A stretch of DNA of 64,000 nucleotides from Loripinus fragilis (taxonomy: Eukaryota; Mollusca; Bivalvia; Lucinida; Lucinidae): NCBI GenBank assembly GCA_964019695.1, contig OZ026517.1, positions 54,429,672 to 54,493,671 on the forward strand, written 5' to 3'. Positions 42,401 through 52,249 of the stretch are shown piece after piece. Position 1 is the stretch's first letter. Every line of letters begins with the position of its first letter. Below the pieces are notes generated by a model. That model searched no databases. It had not been told where the DNA came from and saw only the letters and a list, made by a program, of their open reading frames with translations. Both the position numbers and the translations under genes were made by a program.

Positions 42401-43318
42401 CAGGAATGTTTGATTCTACATACATGTAGGTGCAAATTAACAAACATCTAGAGTATAAAATTGTGAATATTTTCTTATACATCAGTGTTTTGGATGCTAA
42501 AAAGAATTGTCAAATTGAGACAGCTCTTTTGAGTACCCATAACATGTAATTCTCAATACATGTATATTAATTTCAGCTTTATCTATCACTAGTTCTTTTC
42601 ATGGCTTGTATAATATGAGCCTTGGCAAAAGATGAACTGTCTTCTGGGTGTTCAACCAAATAAGACTCAAACCAGTCTGCTCAGCTACAAAGACTAGCTA
42701 GGATATTGAAATTTTAGGAGTAGCAAGTTTATCAAATGTACTTACTGGAGAGAGAGTAGCAAGGGCGATGATCAGATTCACACAGGCTGATCTGTGCCTT
42801 TGTTTGCATGCAGCACAGTCATATTTTCTCACGTTGCGGCCCATATGGGCCTTATGGCATGAAATGAAAAAGTCCACTGGAATTGGAACCAGGTACATGT
42901 AAGCCTCAAATATGCCTGCTCAGCTACAGACTGGCTAGACTTGAAATTGAACATGTAGCAAATTTAGTTTTAATATCTTTCAAGAGGGCAAATAACAAAG
43001 GAGCTGATCACACTGCACTGCCCCTTGTTGTTCGCATACAGCAAAATTGTTTATTCTTGTTACAAATCCCATATAGCAGGCCTCAATGAGACGGTTCTTT
43101 TGAGCACCCAACACACATGTTAAAATTGATGGGTAAGAAAATAATTACAATTTAACGCTAATAAAATTTCCTTTCCTGTGCCTATGATTTAGTGTATGTT
43201 TTTTGCTTCAGATCCTGAAAGGAGGAAGTATGGTGCCTTTGGTTACATAGGCCTTCTTATTCTTCTCATCAACAACGTTATCCTGGCCTTGACCTTACTG
43301 GGAATTGTGAATGCATAG
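30369..43318 (+). CDS. MGST3: Microsomal glutathione S-transferase 3, whole gene
   Basis: MAPEG-family membrane enzyme of the endoplasmic reticulum and mitochondrial outer membrane. It conjugates glutathione to electrophiles and reduces lipid hydroperoxides. The product is 141 or 144 residues, depending on the first exon; vertebrate MGST3 is about 150. Coding exons are 30369-30488 or 30654-30782, then 33667-33734, 37972-38029, 39636-39708 and 43212-43318. All junctions have AG/GT and keep frame (phases 0, 2, 0, 1). The assembled protein has four hydrophobic helices, the family signature FNCIQRAHQNTLE split over exons 2-3, and RIVYAMGYYSG before the last helix. The C-terminus ends LLGIVNA and lacks the Cys-rich tail of the mammalian protein. 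Introns of 1.6-4.2 kb are full of repeats. A polyadenylation signal AATAAA lies at 43353-43358. Confidence 0.93.
30654..30782 (+). CDS. MGST3: MGST3 alternative first exon 1b
   Basis: 43 codons from ATG to a GTATGC donor, phase 0. Reads MSSVTLQVYPEYGFVILV and on to GIARKKYEIK. It resembles the vertebrate N-terminus (EYGFVLL...ARKKYKV) more closely than exon 1a does. Only 165 bp separate it from exon 1a, and both can join exon 2 in frame. Most likely it has its own start site. Confidence 0.88.
30836..31003 (+). mobile_element. tRNA-derived SINE (type C), MGST3 intron 1
   Basis: Head GGGTGCTGTGGCTCAGGGGC and body CTGCTAAGTACTGGTTCAAC, then CAATTGTTTCCCATGAAC. The body is shared with the SINEs at 38515-38770 and 39190-39395. 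Abuts the hAT-like element at 31004. Confidence 0.7.
31004..32331. mobile_element. hAT-like non-autonomous element, MGST3 intron 1
   Basis: Ends CAGGGCTTCCGTTA and TAATGGAAGCCCTG are inverted. CTTTTA directly flanks both sides (30998-31003, 32332-32337), a probable target duplication, though hAT elements usually make 8 bp. Inside, a ~231-bp segment with AAGTACAAGCTT, TTTTAAAATAAAAATTGCT and CTCCCAAACAAAT is duplicated (31654-31860; 31885-32150). Each copy ends in CCCTA repeats. No transposase seen. Confidence 0.65.
31756..32142. repeat. (CCCTA)n arrays inside the hAT-like element
   Basis: Short imperfect runs at 31756-31845 and a long, nearly pure run of about 31 units at 31985-32142. The pentamer differs from the animal telomere hexamer CCCTAA, so this is not taken as a telomere relic. 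Forward open frames here are artefacts. Confidence 0.9.
32340..33145. other. MGST3 intron 1, nothing recognised
   Basis: The open frame 32816-33184 (122 residues) has no recognisable domain or splice support and runs into the dispersed repeat at 33146. No other feature seen. Confidence 0.4.
33146..33355 (+). repeat. Dispersed repeat, empty-site copy
   Basis: Uninterrupted relative of the sequence that holds the Tc1 element at 6146-7930. Ends with the hairpin GATCAGGCAGCT (33291-33302) / AGCTGCCTGA (33311-33320) and TTTGCTCTGTTTGC. Confidence 0.75.
33667..33734 (+). CDS. MGST3: MGST3 exon 2
   Basis: 68 nt between CATTTCAG and GTAAGT. Encodes YPKMYTEPYTHVFNCIQRAH plus QN and two bases of the next codon. 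Carries the MAPEG FNC-x-QRAHQN signature that lines the glutathione site. Confidence 0.9.
33819..34072 (+). repeat. Dispersed ~250-bp repeat with inner hairpin
   Basis: Blocks in order: AACCCTTTATATATACTGAA, CACTAAACGGGTACTTTGGC, AGTGAAGACCCAGATGAAATGC, GCATTCCATCAGGGTC, GGGACAGAAATACATCATAA, CCATCAGAATTCAAAGGGTT. Same order as 34498-34942 and 3635-3870. Confidence 0.75.
34498..34942 (+). repeat. Dispersed repeat, same family with central insertion
   Basis: Same end blocks as 33819-34072, with about 180 bp of extra sequence at roughly 34668-34850 (including CCCAATGTCATGTATTTTAG). The 152-residue open frame over it (34505-34963) follows the repeat and is not a gene. Confidence 0.7.
35166..35304. 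mobile_element. Long fold-back element, ~65-bp arms
   Basis: ATTAAATTTTTGGAATGTTA... and its inverted partner ...CATTCCAAAAATTGAAT enclose almost no spacer. The arms include CATGAATACTTTGGGTCTCT and TGCAAAGT. A near-perfect 139-bp palindrome. Confidence 0.8.
35939..37906. mobile_element. ~2-kb element filled with ~187-bp tandem repeats
   Basis: Ends ATACCCCCCGCA and TGCGGGGGGTAT are inverted. After the left end comes a CGTCC-repeat (35988-36016), then a ~160-bp duplication (36030-36345). Then about eight units of ~187 bp with CGATCAACTCCTACCACAGC, ATGTAGACACATTGAACATA and AGCTGTGAGAACTTAGACAA. Blocks near 36814 and 37361 show a 547-bp higher-order period. No coding sequence. Confidence 0.8.
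37972..38029 (+). CDS. MGST3: MGST3 exon 3
   Basis: 58 nt between TTTTTACAG and GTAAGT. The first base completes Thr of HQNT; then LEAYPLFLVLLIFGGILYP, the second transmembrane helix. Confidence 0.9.
38515..38770 (+). mobile_element. tRNA-derived SINE (type C)
   Basis: Head GGAGCGCAGTGGCTCATTGT with a B box GGGTTCGAGCCT. Body TGCTTAGTACTGGTTCAACC and CAGGAAGACTTGTCCC; tail ATCATAACAAACAAATC. Confidence 0.8.
39190..39395 (+). mobile_element. tRNA-derived SINE (type C)
   Basis: Head GGGAGTGCAGTAGCTCAGTG with B box AGGTTCGAGTCT. Body TAGCTTAGTACTGGTTCAAC and CAGGAAGACTGGTCCC; tail AATCAAATCAAACAAAAAT. The closest to a complete SINE of the three type C copies. Confidence 0.85.
39636..39708 (+). 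CDS. MGST3: MGST3 exon 4
   Basis: 73 nt between CTCTTACAG and GTAAGT. Encodes KLSAACGVLWIASRIVYAMG and YYSG plus one base; third helix and the RxxYAxGY motif. Confidence 0.9.
39772..41485. mobile_element. ~1.7-kb element with ~470-bp tandem units
   Basis: Begins with a hairpin, TTGCTCACCTGAGCC...GGCTCATGGGTGAGCAA, then CGTCCGTCC repeats. Then 3.5 units of about 470 bp, marked by CCAATTGAACTCAAATTTC, GGTCACATGACCAAGA and TGACCTTGACCTAC. It ends AAGGTGAGCACCTCAGGTCC. The same head (GCTCACCTGAG) starts the element at 46960. Confidence 0.75.
41536..41566. repeat. Hairpin, GATCAGCTGGCTT family
   Basis: GATCAGCTGGCTTC pairs with GAAGCCAGCTGATT. Same architecture as the GATCAGGCAGCT hairpins at 7858 and 33291. 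Confidence 0.75.
42051..42123. repeat. Fold-back element, ~33-bp arms
   Basis: GAAAAATATATAATTTTATG and GCATTTTGAAA pair with TTTCAAAATGC and ACAAAATTATATTTTTTCC around a short GGCGAAATGC turn. Confidence 0.75.
42620..43100. repeat. Two copies of a dispersed repeat with hairpin
   Basis: Both copies contain TGCTCAGCTACA.AGACT.GCTAG, TTGAAAT and AGTAGCAA-like blocks. Each then has a hairpin, GATCAGATTCACACAGGCTGATC at ~42769 and CTGATCACACTGCACTGC at ~43002. A third copy is at 48370-48620. Confidence 0.65.
43212..43318 (+). CDS. MGST3: MGST3 exon 5 with stop codon
   Basis: Starts after TTGCTTCAG. Encodes DPERRKYGAFGYIGLLILLI and the rest of the fourth helix, ending LLGIVNA and TAG at 43316-43318. 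An AATAAA 35 bases after the stop may end the transcript. Confidence 0.9.
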
Positions 43319-43393
43319 ACTTGCTCAACTTAACCCTTAAAGTGCCTGCAAAAATAAATCTAAAATGCCATCTGCTTAGGTTATCTGCTATCA

Positions 43394-43652
43394 AGGGGAC
43401 AAAAAATTGACTTGTTCGCTCGAAATGACAAGTGAATCTAGAAAGGACAAGTAATTCTTCCCAAAGTACTCATCCTGAAGGACGAGTGCTTTGGGAAAAA
43501 TTACTTCAGGAAGTCATATTGCATATACTCCCTAACGTTCTTTATTGCATATGCTTTTAAAGGACAAGTGCATGTGTTTGCAGGATGAGTGAAAATTGTA
43601 AGTCACTTATCCTGAAGGACAGGTGCAATATTGAAATATTTTTGTCCCCTGC
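43394..43652. mobile_element. GGGGACAAAAAT MITE, copy 1
   Basis: AGGGGACAAAAAATTGACTT at the left and ATATTTTTGTCCCCTG at the right are inverted. Inside is a hairpin, TTCTTCCCAAAGTACTCATC / GACGAGTGCTTTGGGAAAAA, and a second one. Just downstream of the MGST3 stop. Closely matches 44557-44817. Confidence 0.85.
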
Positions 43653-44556
43653 TAACATTATTTGAATTATGTAGGTATGTAGGCAAACAGTGTGGACCCA
43701 AATAAGACTGCTCCTGTAGTCTGATCTTGGTCTGCACTATTTGTCAAAAAGCTACTGAAAGATTTCAACAGATGATAAAATTAGACAGCTTTTGTTGTGA
43801 TTGAATCTTTGAGGGTTAAAAGAAGTTAGAAGAGCCATAGATCACATGACTTACAGCATAGTTTATATTGGACACATTTTTAACCAAAGAGTATAAGTTT
43901 ATCTATGTTTTAAGATGCCAATTTCCATATCAGTTTACTTGAAAAAGTGATATTGGACAAAATGAAATAGAGGCCAATATCACCTTATATGTTTCATCTT
44001 TATATTGGTACCTAACATTCGTCATGCCCCTTAATTCCCCTGCTTTCATTCTAAATTTAAAATTTACAAATGTACCAATATTACAGTAGAACTTCAATGA
44101 TTCAAACTGATGGATATTTCACCTGGGCTGGCTAGAACTAATATCATTATAAATGGTCCATGCAGGTCGTTTTTATGCATAATAAATCCTGTATGGCTGA
44201 AATTTACTACCCTTGGCTAGAACTACTTTTCACTGTTCCAAGCCTGTTCAAGTCACTGAAGTTCAACTATATTTGTGTAGTTGACCAACTACAAAATTCT
44301 AAATTTGAAACTGACTAATGTCGGTGTTGGGGATGGGGGTATGAAGCAAACTGTACTGATGTAGATTAACCTTTCGCAGTAGATCTGCTGACTTCTTATC
44401 AGTGCTTTTTTGAAACATTTAAATGGAATCCTTTTGTATAATTGTGTAAATAGTGAGGCTTGAACAAAGTTTTTATACTTCATTCATCATGTTCAAAAGT
44501 TCATTTCTGTGAATATATTTCAGCTCATAATGACCACAGTTGACTGGTTAACTTGC
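43653..44556. other. Non-coding, with a hairpin-family relic
   Basis: A GGCAAACAGTGTGGACCC...TTGGTCTGCACTATTTGTC repeat lies at 43681-43745. The rest holds nothing recognised. Confidence 0.5.
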
Positions 44557-44817
44557 CAGGGGACAAAAATTCCACTCGTCCGCTTGTAATTCCAAGTGAA
44601 ATCTACAAAGGACGAGTAATTCTTCCCAAAGCACTCGTCCTGTACGACGAGTGCTTTGGGAAGAATTACTGGAGGGAGTCATATTACATTTTACTGCCTT
44701 ATGAACTTTACTGCATATACTTTTAAAGGACAAGTGCATGTGTTTGCACTATGAGTGAAACTTGTAAGTCACTCGTCCTACAGGACAAGTGCAATATTGA
44801 AATATTTTTGTCCCCTG
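44557..44817. mobile_element. GGGGACAAAAAT MITE, copy 2
   Basis: CAGGGGACAAAAATTCCACT ... AATATTTTTGTCCCCTG. The inner hairpin TTCTTCCCAAAGCACTCGTC / GACGAGTGCTTTGGGAAGAA is nearly perfect. Same length and order as copy 1, 900 bp away. Confidence 0.85.
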
Positions 44818-45270
44818 TGGACTAGCACACATGAGTTTGGTACTCATTGCACATGCATCGAACCAATATTTCAACATGTATGCACACCTACAGAGTGGAG
44901 TTAGAGGCCTTGATTTTTGCACTGAACCACTTTATGCTTCCATACTACAGTATAACATGTTTTAAAGACATATAATCCTGTCCAATAGAGATCATTAAAG
45001 GTTTAACTGACAAGGGACAGTTTCAGTATCTCACAAAAATAAAGGGGCATCACGAGGGGACTTACCTGTATACAACACAATTTCTTTCACTGAGATAAAG
45101 ATAAATTACTACTCCCTTCATGGGACCACTTTATTGCCCTTGTAAGGAAGTCATAATCACCTCATTATGACTTTCCTTTTGATATGTCTAGTATGACCCC
45201 TGGAGAGAGTCACAATGAGTGGTACCAGTATTATTGCTCAAATTTTTATGTCTTTAACGGCCTGTCAAAA
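44818..45270. other. Non-coding, short hairpin near 45150
   Basis: AAGGAAGTCATAAT and ATTATGACTTTCCTT form a hairpin. Nothing else recognised. Confidence 0.4.
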
Positions 45271-45625
45271 ATAGACAAAACAAAGGTCTTAAAGACAAAT
45301 GGTAGGTTAATGAAGGTCGAAAGTATTGCAGAATGCTCTCTTGGAGCATTCTGCAATACTTTTGACCTGCATTAAGTGATAATGGGTTTTGAAAACCAAT
45401 TTTTTGTCTTCTTTTTGAGTGGCCGCTTAAGACAGGTTTTACTGTACATGGGAGAAGCTTAGGCTTTGGAGAGACTGCGCATTCTGCAATACATGTACTT
45501 TTGACCTGCATTAAGTGATAACTGGTCTTGAAAACCAATTTTTTGTCCTCTGTTTGAGTGGCCCCTTAAGACAGGTTTTACTGTACATGGGAGAAGCTAA
45601 GGCTTTGGTGAGACTGCATTGATGC
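45271..45625. repeat. ~133-bp tandem duplication with palindrome
   Basis: GCATTCTGCAATAC...TTTTGACCTGCATTAAGTGA, then GACAGGTTTTACTGTACATG, occurs twice with a period of 133 bp. The first copy is preceded by its inverted arm AAGTATTGCAGAATGCTC, giving a hairpin at 45313-45368. Confidence 0.8.
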
Positions 45626-46959
45626 ACATAGTACTGGCTTGTCTTACTTAACTGAGCCATCTCTGCATACTTTTGCAATAAGCACTAAAATCTGGTATGC
45701 TAGCCCATATCTAACTTTGAAGTGTAGTGGACATGAATTAAAATATGTTGATGTATGCATGCGGTGAGGTGTGAACAGAATGTTTATTCAGATTCATCAT
45801 TTGTCACGATTGAGAAAAGTTTTTGTGTATAAATTTCAGCCCATCATGACTATAATGACCACCTACATTTCTTTTTTGATATAAGTAATATGGTCTAGTG
45901 CATGATGACCAGTTCTCCATATAAGAGTGATGTTTAGTAAATGTACCATGACAATTAACCATATCTTCATAGGAAATCCAAAATAATGTAGATACATATT
46001 TGATGTCATAGAAAATCATTAAACCAGGGCCCTAAAATGCTTGATTAAATTTTTTTTTCTTATTTCTCAACCAAAACATATGTTAAAGTTTATGGATAAG
46101 AAAATATTTGAACTTTAATGCTCAAAATTGTGTTTATCTTAACCTATGTAGACACATATTTAATGTCCTGGGAAATAAGTAGGCTAAGCCCCTGTGATTA
46201 AAAGCTTTTTTTTTTATTCTCAACCAATACATATGTTGTGGGTTATGGAACCCAAAAGGACCTTCTCATTGAGCACCCAAAACACATGATAAATTTTATG
46301 TATAAGAAAATATTCATATGTTTATGTTCAAAATTGTGTTTATCTTAAAATTTGATGTCGAGAAATAATAACAAACTAGGATCTTCTCGGTTTCAGTTTA
46401 GTTTGCAAATATCAAAAAATCTTTATGAACACATACTTTTGGCTAATAATTTGAACTATTGACTATGTAAATGTAAAATGGATTGTGAATTTTATTACTT
46501 ATATGGATGGAAGACTTAATTAGCCAAGAAAGGGATAAACACTTGTTTGGTTAAAACCTTTTTGTTTTTGTTTTTGTATAACAACATTTATATATATAAT
46601 ACAACAAATACTTAACATATCATTGCCGAATACACTTGTTTAGCCTGTCCATGTCCATATTAATGATAATAAAATGGAAACAAAATTTATTTTCTTGTTT
46701 CTCAACAAAGACGTAGAAATCTTCATAGTACCTGTACTAAAAATCAGGGGCCCAACAAGGTACAGCAAAGACTGCTTAACGATAAATTCTGATCAGAGCC
46801 TTACTATACCTTTGAATAATCATTTGGACCTTGGCTTTCTGTAGAGAGCCCATTAAGGACTCTGACAGCCAGCACCGAAGAATTCAAGGGCCTAGTGAGG
46901 ACTCTGATCAGACTGCATCAATATGCAGGGTGATCCTGCACTTACCAAGCTGTACGTTT
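45626..46959. other. Non-coding stretch with repeated CAACC.A.ACATATGTT blocks
   Basis: Between 46020 and 46380 a TTCTCAACCAAAACATATGT / TATGGATAAGAAAATATT / CAAAATTGTGTTTATCTT order is repeated about twice (period about 130-180 bp). No gene. A GAGCCCATTAAGGACTCTGA-type hairpin relic is at ~46840-46930. Confidence 0.45.
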
Positions 46960-47840
46960 TTAGCTCACCTGAGCGGAAGGCTCAAGATGAGTTATTGTGA
47001 CCGTCTTTGTCCATTGCTGTGTGTTTCCATCCATTTCCTCCTGAACTACTAATCTAAATTGTAAATAATTTCACATGAATGTTCCCCATAGTGCCCTCAT
47101 CTACAAACATGGCATAAAAGATTCCTCTCCTCTGAACACAAGGGCGGCTAGGGGCCCAAGATAAGAAATATTTTAAACATCTCCTGAACCATAGGCCCTA
47201 ATTCAAAATAATTTAATAAAATTGTTCCTTATGATACCTGCTACCAAAATTGAACAAATTGTTCTGCTCCTCTTGCCAGAACTCTAGATAATATTTTTTT
47301 TGATATGACATCTCTTCCTTAACCACTGATCCAAATTCAAAATAATTCAACAGAATGGCTCCTTATGAGGCCTCTGCCAAATAAGCATAAATGGGTTGCT
47401 CCCAGAACAAAGGGGCCATCAGACCTCTAGATAAGGAATATCTTTAAATAATATCTCCTCCTGAGCAGCTGGTCATAATTTAAAATAACTTCACAGAATT
47501 GTCCTCATAAAGCCTTCTACCTAATCGCACACATGTTTCGGCTAGGCTGAATAAAGGGACTGACAGAGCTCTTTTTGAGAAATGTCTCAAAACAACACCC
47601 TTTTCTGAACCTCTGGCCTAAATTTAAAACTATTTCACAGAATTGTTCCTCATGATAACCTCTTCCAAATTTGCACAAATGGTTTTGATTCACTGTTCAA
47701 TGGGGGCTGACAGAGCTCTTTATAATAAACATCTTAAAACAACATCTCCACCTGGTCCAAATTTTAAATAATTGCGCAGAGTTGTACCTCATGATACCCT
47801 CTGCCTAAATTGATCAGAATGTTTAGCTCAACTGAACAAC
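46960..47840. mobile_element. Second GCTCACCTGAG-headed tandem-repeat element
   Basis: Starts TTTAGCTCACCTGAGCGGAA and GGCTCAAGATGAG like 39772, but its inner units are different. About five units of 150-190 bp carry ATCTCCTGAACCA..GGCC, AATTCAAAATAATTTAACAG and ATTGTTCCTCATGATACC. Ends near 47830 (TTTAGCTCAACTGAACAAC). Confidence 0.65.
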
Positions 47841-47984
47841 ATGTCCACCAGAGCAAAAAATAGAAATGTCTTTAATGAAATCTCTTTAGCCACAGACCAA
47901 TGCATCTTCTCTTCATGTGCTAGGCATTGATGCTAAAAGGGTTAAATCAGAAGTGATAGTAATCAGTATCATGGGTGAAAGTTT

Positions 47985-48065
47985 CAAGATTATTCCTGAA
48001 TTCAGGATTTTGAGGCAGACTAGTCAGCCTCAAAGTCCTGAATTCTGCAGATAATAATATCTTTT
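47985..48065. repeat. Fold-back element, CTGAATTCAGGA arms
   Basis: AAGATTATTCCTGAATTCAGGATTTTGAGGC at the left pairs with GCCTCAAAGTCCTGAATTCTG and AATATCTT at the right. Confidence 0.7.
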
Positions 48066-48229
48066 CTGATTTAGTTTCAGTCTATCTAAAGGTATTCAAC
48101 CATTTAACTTGTATTATTAAAAAAAAATATTTTGGAGGTATGCAAGTTTTTAATTCTGATTTTCTAAAGTTCAGGCCTGTGCAGCCTCCTTTTAAACATC
48201 CAAACTCCAAATGATGTTCGGTCAGTAGC

Positions 48230-48620
48230 CTAACAGTCAAAGAATATTTTAGCGTCTAGCAAAGGCTCTGATCAGTCTGTGCATACGTACAGGCTTGTCT
48301 GAGCATTTGCTGGTCACACATACCACATTGTTGGAAATCTCATGTCACGGGTCATTTCAGAACGATATCCAGAATAACACTCAAAAGTCATCTGGGCCTT
48401 GTTGTGAGAAGACCTGTCTTCGAGGTGTCCAACAAAGCGGGTTTCAAACAGTCTCAGCTACAGAGACTAGCTAGAAAATTGAAATTTCACCTGCAGCAAG
48501 TTGACATATGCTATTTTCTAATACGCGAATAACAAAGGCGCTGATCAGACTGCGCAGCTGGTCTGCGCCTGGGTTGTTCGCGACCCCCGAAGACAGGTTT
48601 TCGCGCGTCAAGGCCCATCT
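48230..48620. repeat. Hairpin-family repeats
   Basis: AGCAAAGGCTCTGATCAGTC...GCTTGTCTGAGCATTTGCTG at 48254-48305. A copy of the 42620-43100 repeat spans 48370-48620, with hairpin GGCGCTGATCAGACTGCGCA / TGGTCTGCGCC. Confidence 0.65.
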
Positions 48621-49098
48621 GATAGTGTATAACTGACCAATTTAACAAAGAGCGTACATTTGAAATAGTCCTACAAACAAAGGAGCTCTAGCGATAAGGC
48701 GTATATTTTCCCTAGTTGACATGATTACAAAACCTTAATTTTCAAATTGCCCTAATGTTTTTAAAATTTGTCTGTTCCGGTAGTAAAATTTACATAGAAA
48801 GCATCAAAATAGGTTTCAAAGCGATTCATCATTTACAAAACCGTTAAAACCTGCGCCTTCTACTCCCACCCCTCATTTTACGTCTTTATACTGGATGCCG
48901 TTTAGACGAGAGTTTTTGTGAATCCTTTGCAGGTTTGCAAAAAGTAAAAGTGCTAAAATATTAAAGATATAAGTGCCCTTCATTTTCGAAACTTTGCGAT
49001 ATTCCTTCTGCGCATGCGTACGAAATATACTTAAAATTGTGACGTTTGTCATTGAAAAGATGAAACTGGCGTCTTTCAGTTTGTTTTTAGATGCTTCC
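48621..49098. other. Non-coding stretch, nothing recognised
   Basis: No supported gene. The reverse open frame at 48873-49130 crosses into the fold-back element. Confidence 0.4.
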
Positions 49099-49189
49099 CC
49101 CCCCCTAGACCCAAGATGCCCTTTGGACAATTAAATGTCGCCATACAAATATATAACATATGTAAAGGGCGTCTTGGGTCTAGGGGGGA
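49099..49189. repeat. Fold-back element, CCCCCTAGACCCAAGATGCC arms
   Basis: Twenty-five-bp arms (49101-49125, 49164-49188) with one mismatch around an AT-rich loop of about 38 nt. Confidence 0.8.
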
Positions 49190-50230
49190 AAGGGGTTGTA
49201 TAAGCGAAAGAAGACATCAAATATCTGACAAAAAATAGACCACTTTGCAAGATGGTCGTTTTTATTGTACATCAACTGTATAAATAGTTTTACTGCACAT
49301 AGCGTGATAGGACGATTGGTACCCTTGTTTAACGGTCTAGTTCCCATATATGTTACTGAATAACAAGTACAGTTGATGATCGAAATAAATTCTCATTCAA
49401 TAAGAAGTAGATCTATTACATGCATTAAGGAAATCCCGTGTTAAATATACAAATTCGGGGGCAATGGTGTATCGACGGCCCGTCTATATATATTTGTTGA
49501 ATGTACCTAGTTTCTCCAGTCGTTATTTCAACAAAATAAAACGAACGTCTCGTTTAGGGAGATTGCTCGCCTTATCGCTAGAAATTCTTTTCTCTCTGGT
49601 AAGTACATTGATGCAAACTTTCAAGGTTCCAACTGATCTATGTAGCTTAGATATAATTTTGCTACCAGTAAACATGTTAGCTGGTAACGTTATCTGATAC
49701 CACCTGTTCCATGAGGACATATGGGTCCCGGCTCGTTGACCCATGAGAACAATCATCTAAGTCTGCTTCTAGGTCTCTAAGCAAAACATGGAAAGTGGCA
49801 GATATGTCCAACATAAAGTCAGAGTGCTGGGTGACAGTAACTCAATGCAGCACACTTCTACAGACTGACTTTGAGTTGTAGCCCGTCATAAAACTACTTT
49901 TGTAATGTCATCGATGGAGCACATAGCCGAGGCTAGGAGGAAAGTGAACAGTAGAGCTCTTGAACTACAATAGTTTTGCGAGTTGATATAAAAGGAAAGA
50001 AAGTTCTGCTGTAAAACTGTAACACAAAAAGCACAGGTCAAAATCAAAGATTCAGATTCAGGAAACTGTGCTTCCTCGAGATGGCTGAATCAATAGGATT
50101 GGGCTCTAGTGGCCTATCCAATTAGTGTCAAAGCCCTTTGTTTTGGCACAAAGCCCTTTGAATGTGGGCACGATATAGGGGGTATAGCCCACTACACTTC
50201 AGCTGGCTTAAATACACTACACTGCTACAG
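49190..50230. other. Non-coding; weak first-exon candidate at 49464-49595
   Basis: An ATG-started frame at 49464 (MVYRRPVYIYLLNVPSFSSR..., 44 codons) ends at a clean GTAAGT donor at about 49599. No matching downstream exon was found and the peptide is not recognised. The rest shows nothing. Confidence 0.25.
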
Positions 50231-51013
50231 TTGTGAGATAACAACAAAAATCGATTTTTTATGTTTTTCACATTGATTTTGGGCGATAACTTTTTTTGTT
50301 TTTAATTTTACACAACTGTGTTCGCGATGAAAGTTGTAGAGAAAAAAAGAGTGCCAACTTGTCCAAACGGTTCCAACATCCAAGGTGCTGCAGTTAACTC
50401 TGCGCATAGATGCACACTTTGAACATTTTAACCAAAGCGAGAAATAATTTAAGTCTATTATGTCAGTCTAAAAGTTACCTTGTGCCGCCCTAATTCAATA
50501 ATTAAAGCCATGGATGGATCAAATATAAGGGAAACTGCGCCTGATTCGTTTGTGCGTTAGTTAATTGAGTCATCTCGAAACCATCCGTTTTGGAGCAGGT
50601 GCATTAAAAGAAAACTGACACGTCAGAAATCCCAACTTCTGTATCTACAAATGACCATGCATCAAGTAGATTCTGCCCATGCACGGTAAATTCTGAGTAT
50701 TCATTAGTAGGATTATGCTATAAACAACCACTTGTGAATATTCTTTTGAGACGAGCCCTTGCTGTCATGCGTCTGCAAAATTTACCTGTTCAATAAAAGA
50801 CTTAGAAAATTTGATTTAATTAAAATTATTGCAAAATCTCCAGCTATGTAAACAAAATCCCGTTTCCGCCATAAACTTCAAACCTTTTGGAGAAATTGGC
50901 GCTAATTTTTCTCTACAACTTTCATCGCGAACCAATTTGCTAAAATTAGAAATTAAAAGTAACTGCCGAAAGTCAATGTGAATAACATAAAAAAAAACCG
51001 AGCTATTTTTGCG
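50231..51013. mobile_element. Inverted repeat with ~115-bp arms
   Basis: Left arm 50231-50352 contains TTATGTTTTTCACATTGA and TTCGCGATGAAAGTTGTAGA. Right arm 50897-51013 is its complement with some divergence (TCTACAACTTTCATCGCGAA; TCAATGTGAATAACATAA). About 545 bp lie between. Probably a transposon relic; the exact ends and target duplication are not clear. Confidence 0.7.
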
Positions 51014-52249
51014 TTTTTTTAATATTTAGTGAAAGCTAACAATAACAGAGTGGAGATAATATTATGTACGTGCCAGGCGTAACTAGAAAATAATTAGGAT
51101 ACCAAAATTTGGTATTTTGAAAATCAGCAAAACGCACTTTTAAAATTCAACAACATTTATTAAGAATAACAAAAATATCTATTACAAGAAGCTACAGAAA
51201 ACATTTATACAATAAAAGAGAGTCTAATTTACAGTACCTTATCACTCAGAAAAAAATAGTCCTTCAGCAGTTTCTGATCCTCAAATTTTTAAGTTAATTT
51301 CAAATGTACATTAAACTTGAATACAAAACTGTGTATCACAAAGTACAAAAATACATGTATATTAAGTTAAGATTCCAGCATGAAATATTTTGGCCTAAGT
51401 GGTGAAATTTTTCAAGGATGCCCATATGAAAATTTACTCTCAGTATTTAATTCTTAAGAAATCTCAGGGATACTCAGAAAAGGATTATGATATCATATGC
51501 TAAATGTAAAACAAAAGGATTTATTCAGGAAGTATCCACAGGTTTCTCAATTCTTTTGCGTGCTTCTAGAATTGGCTAAAAGCTTCTATTGGCATGAGAA
51601 AGAAAGTTCTACAGAATTCTGGATTTTTTTTTAAAGATTTCAGAACTTTTTTATGATAGAATATTTTCATTTCTAAATGATTGGTCATTTTTTCTAGTAA
51701 AAAATTATGACCAAAGTTAACAAATATCTGGCTTAACGGAACAAAGTAAACAATATATCAAACAAACAAACATCATACAAGAAATAATAAATATAGCACA
51801 GGTTTCTACCTTTGAACTATGGGGACAAATAAATACGACAATAGTTTATAGCAACACAGTAGTAGAAACATTTGAGAAATTACAGATATGGCATGTATAT
51901 TTGATATTTATCTTTTATAAATCAAACCGATCTCTATGCAATATAACACTGAACGTTTATGCATGCAATCATTAAGTCTTTTGCTAGAAACTGTGTGTTT
52001 GTGTGTGTGTATGACAAGTGGGACTTTGAAAAGCCTGTGGGCATAGCTCTTCAGCTTTCAAGAAACGTAACGTAACGTTTGAATGAACCACTCTAGGTGC
52101 TGACCCCAGTCCCCGCCCCTCTGGACCCACGCATTTCAATTGTCCACCGATCATTTGTTCCGTTTGAATGACTCGTGTTAGAAAAGCAAAGTTAATATCA
52201 CCGGAGGACGCTATGATCAGATATTACAGATCAACTGAAGACATTTAAA
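51014..52249. other. Non-coding AT-rich stretch, nothing recognised
   Basis: No open frame above 60 codons, no repeat unit and no domain seen. Confidence 0.45.

Larger units (their letters stand above)
39709..43211. other. MGST3 intron 4, repeat-filled
   Basis: Holds the 39772-41485 tandem-repeat element, hairpins at 41536-41566 and 42051-42123, and two copies of a ~200-bp dispersed repeat (42620-42800, 42880-43100). 42130-42600 shows nothing recognised. Confidence 0.8.
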
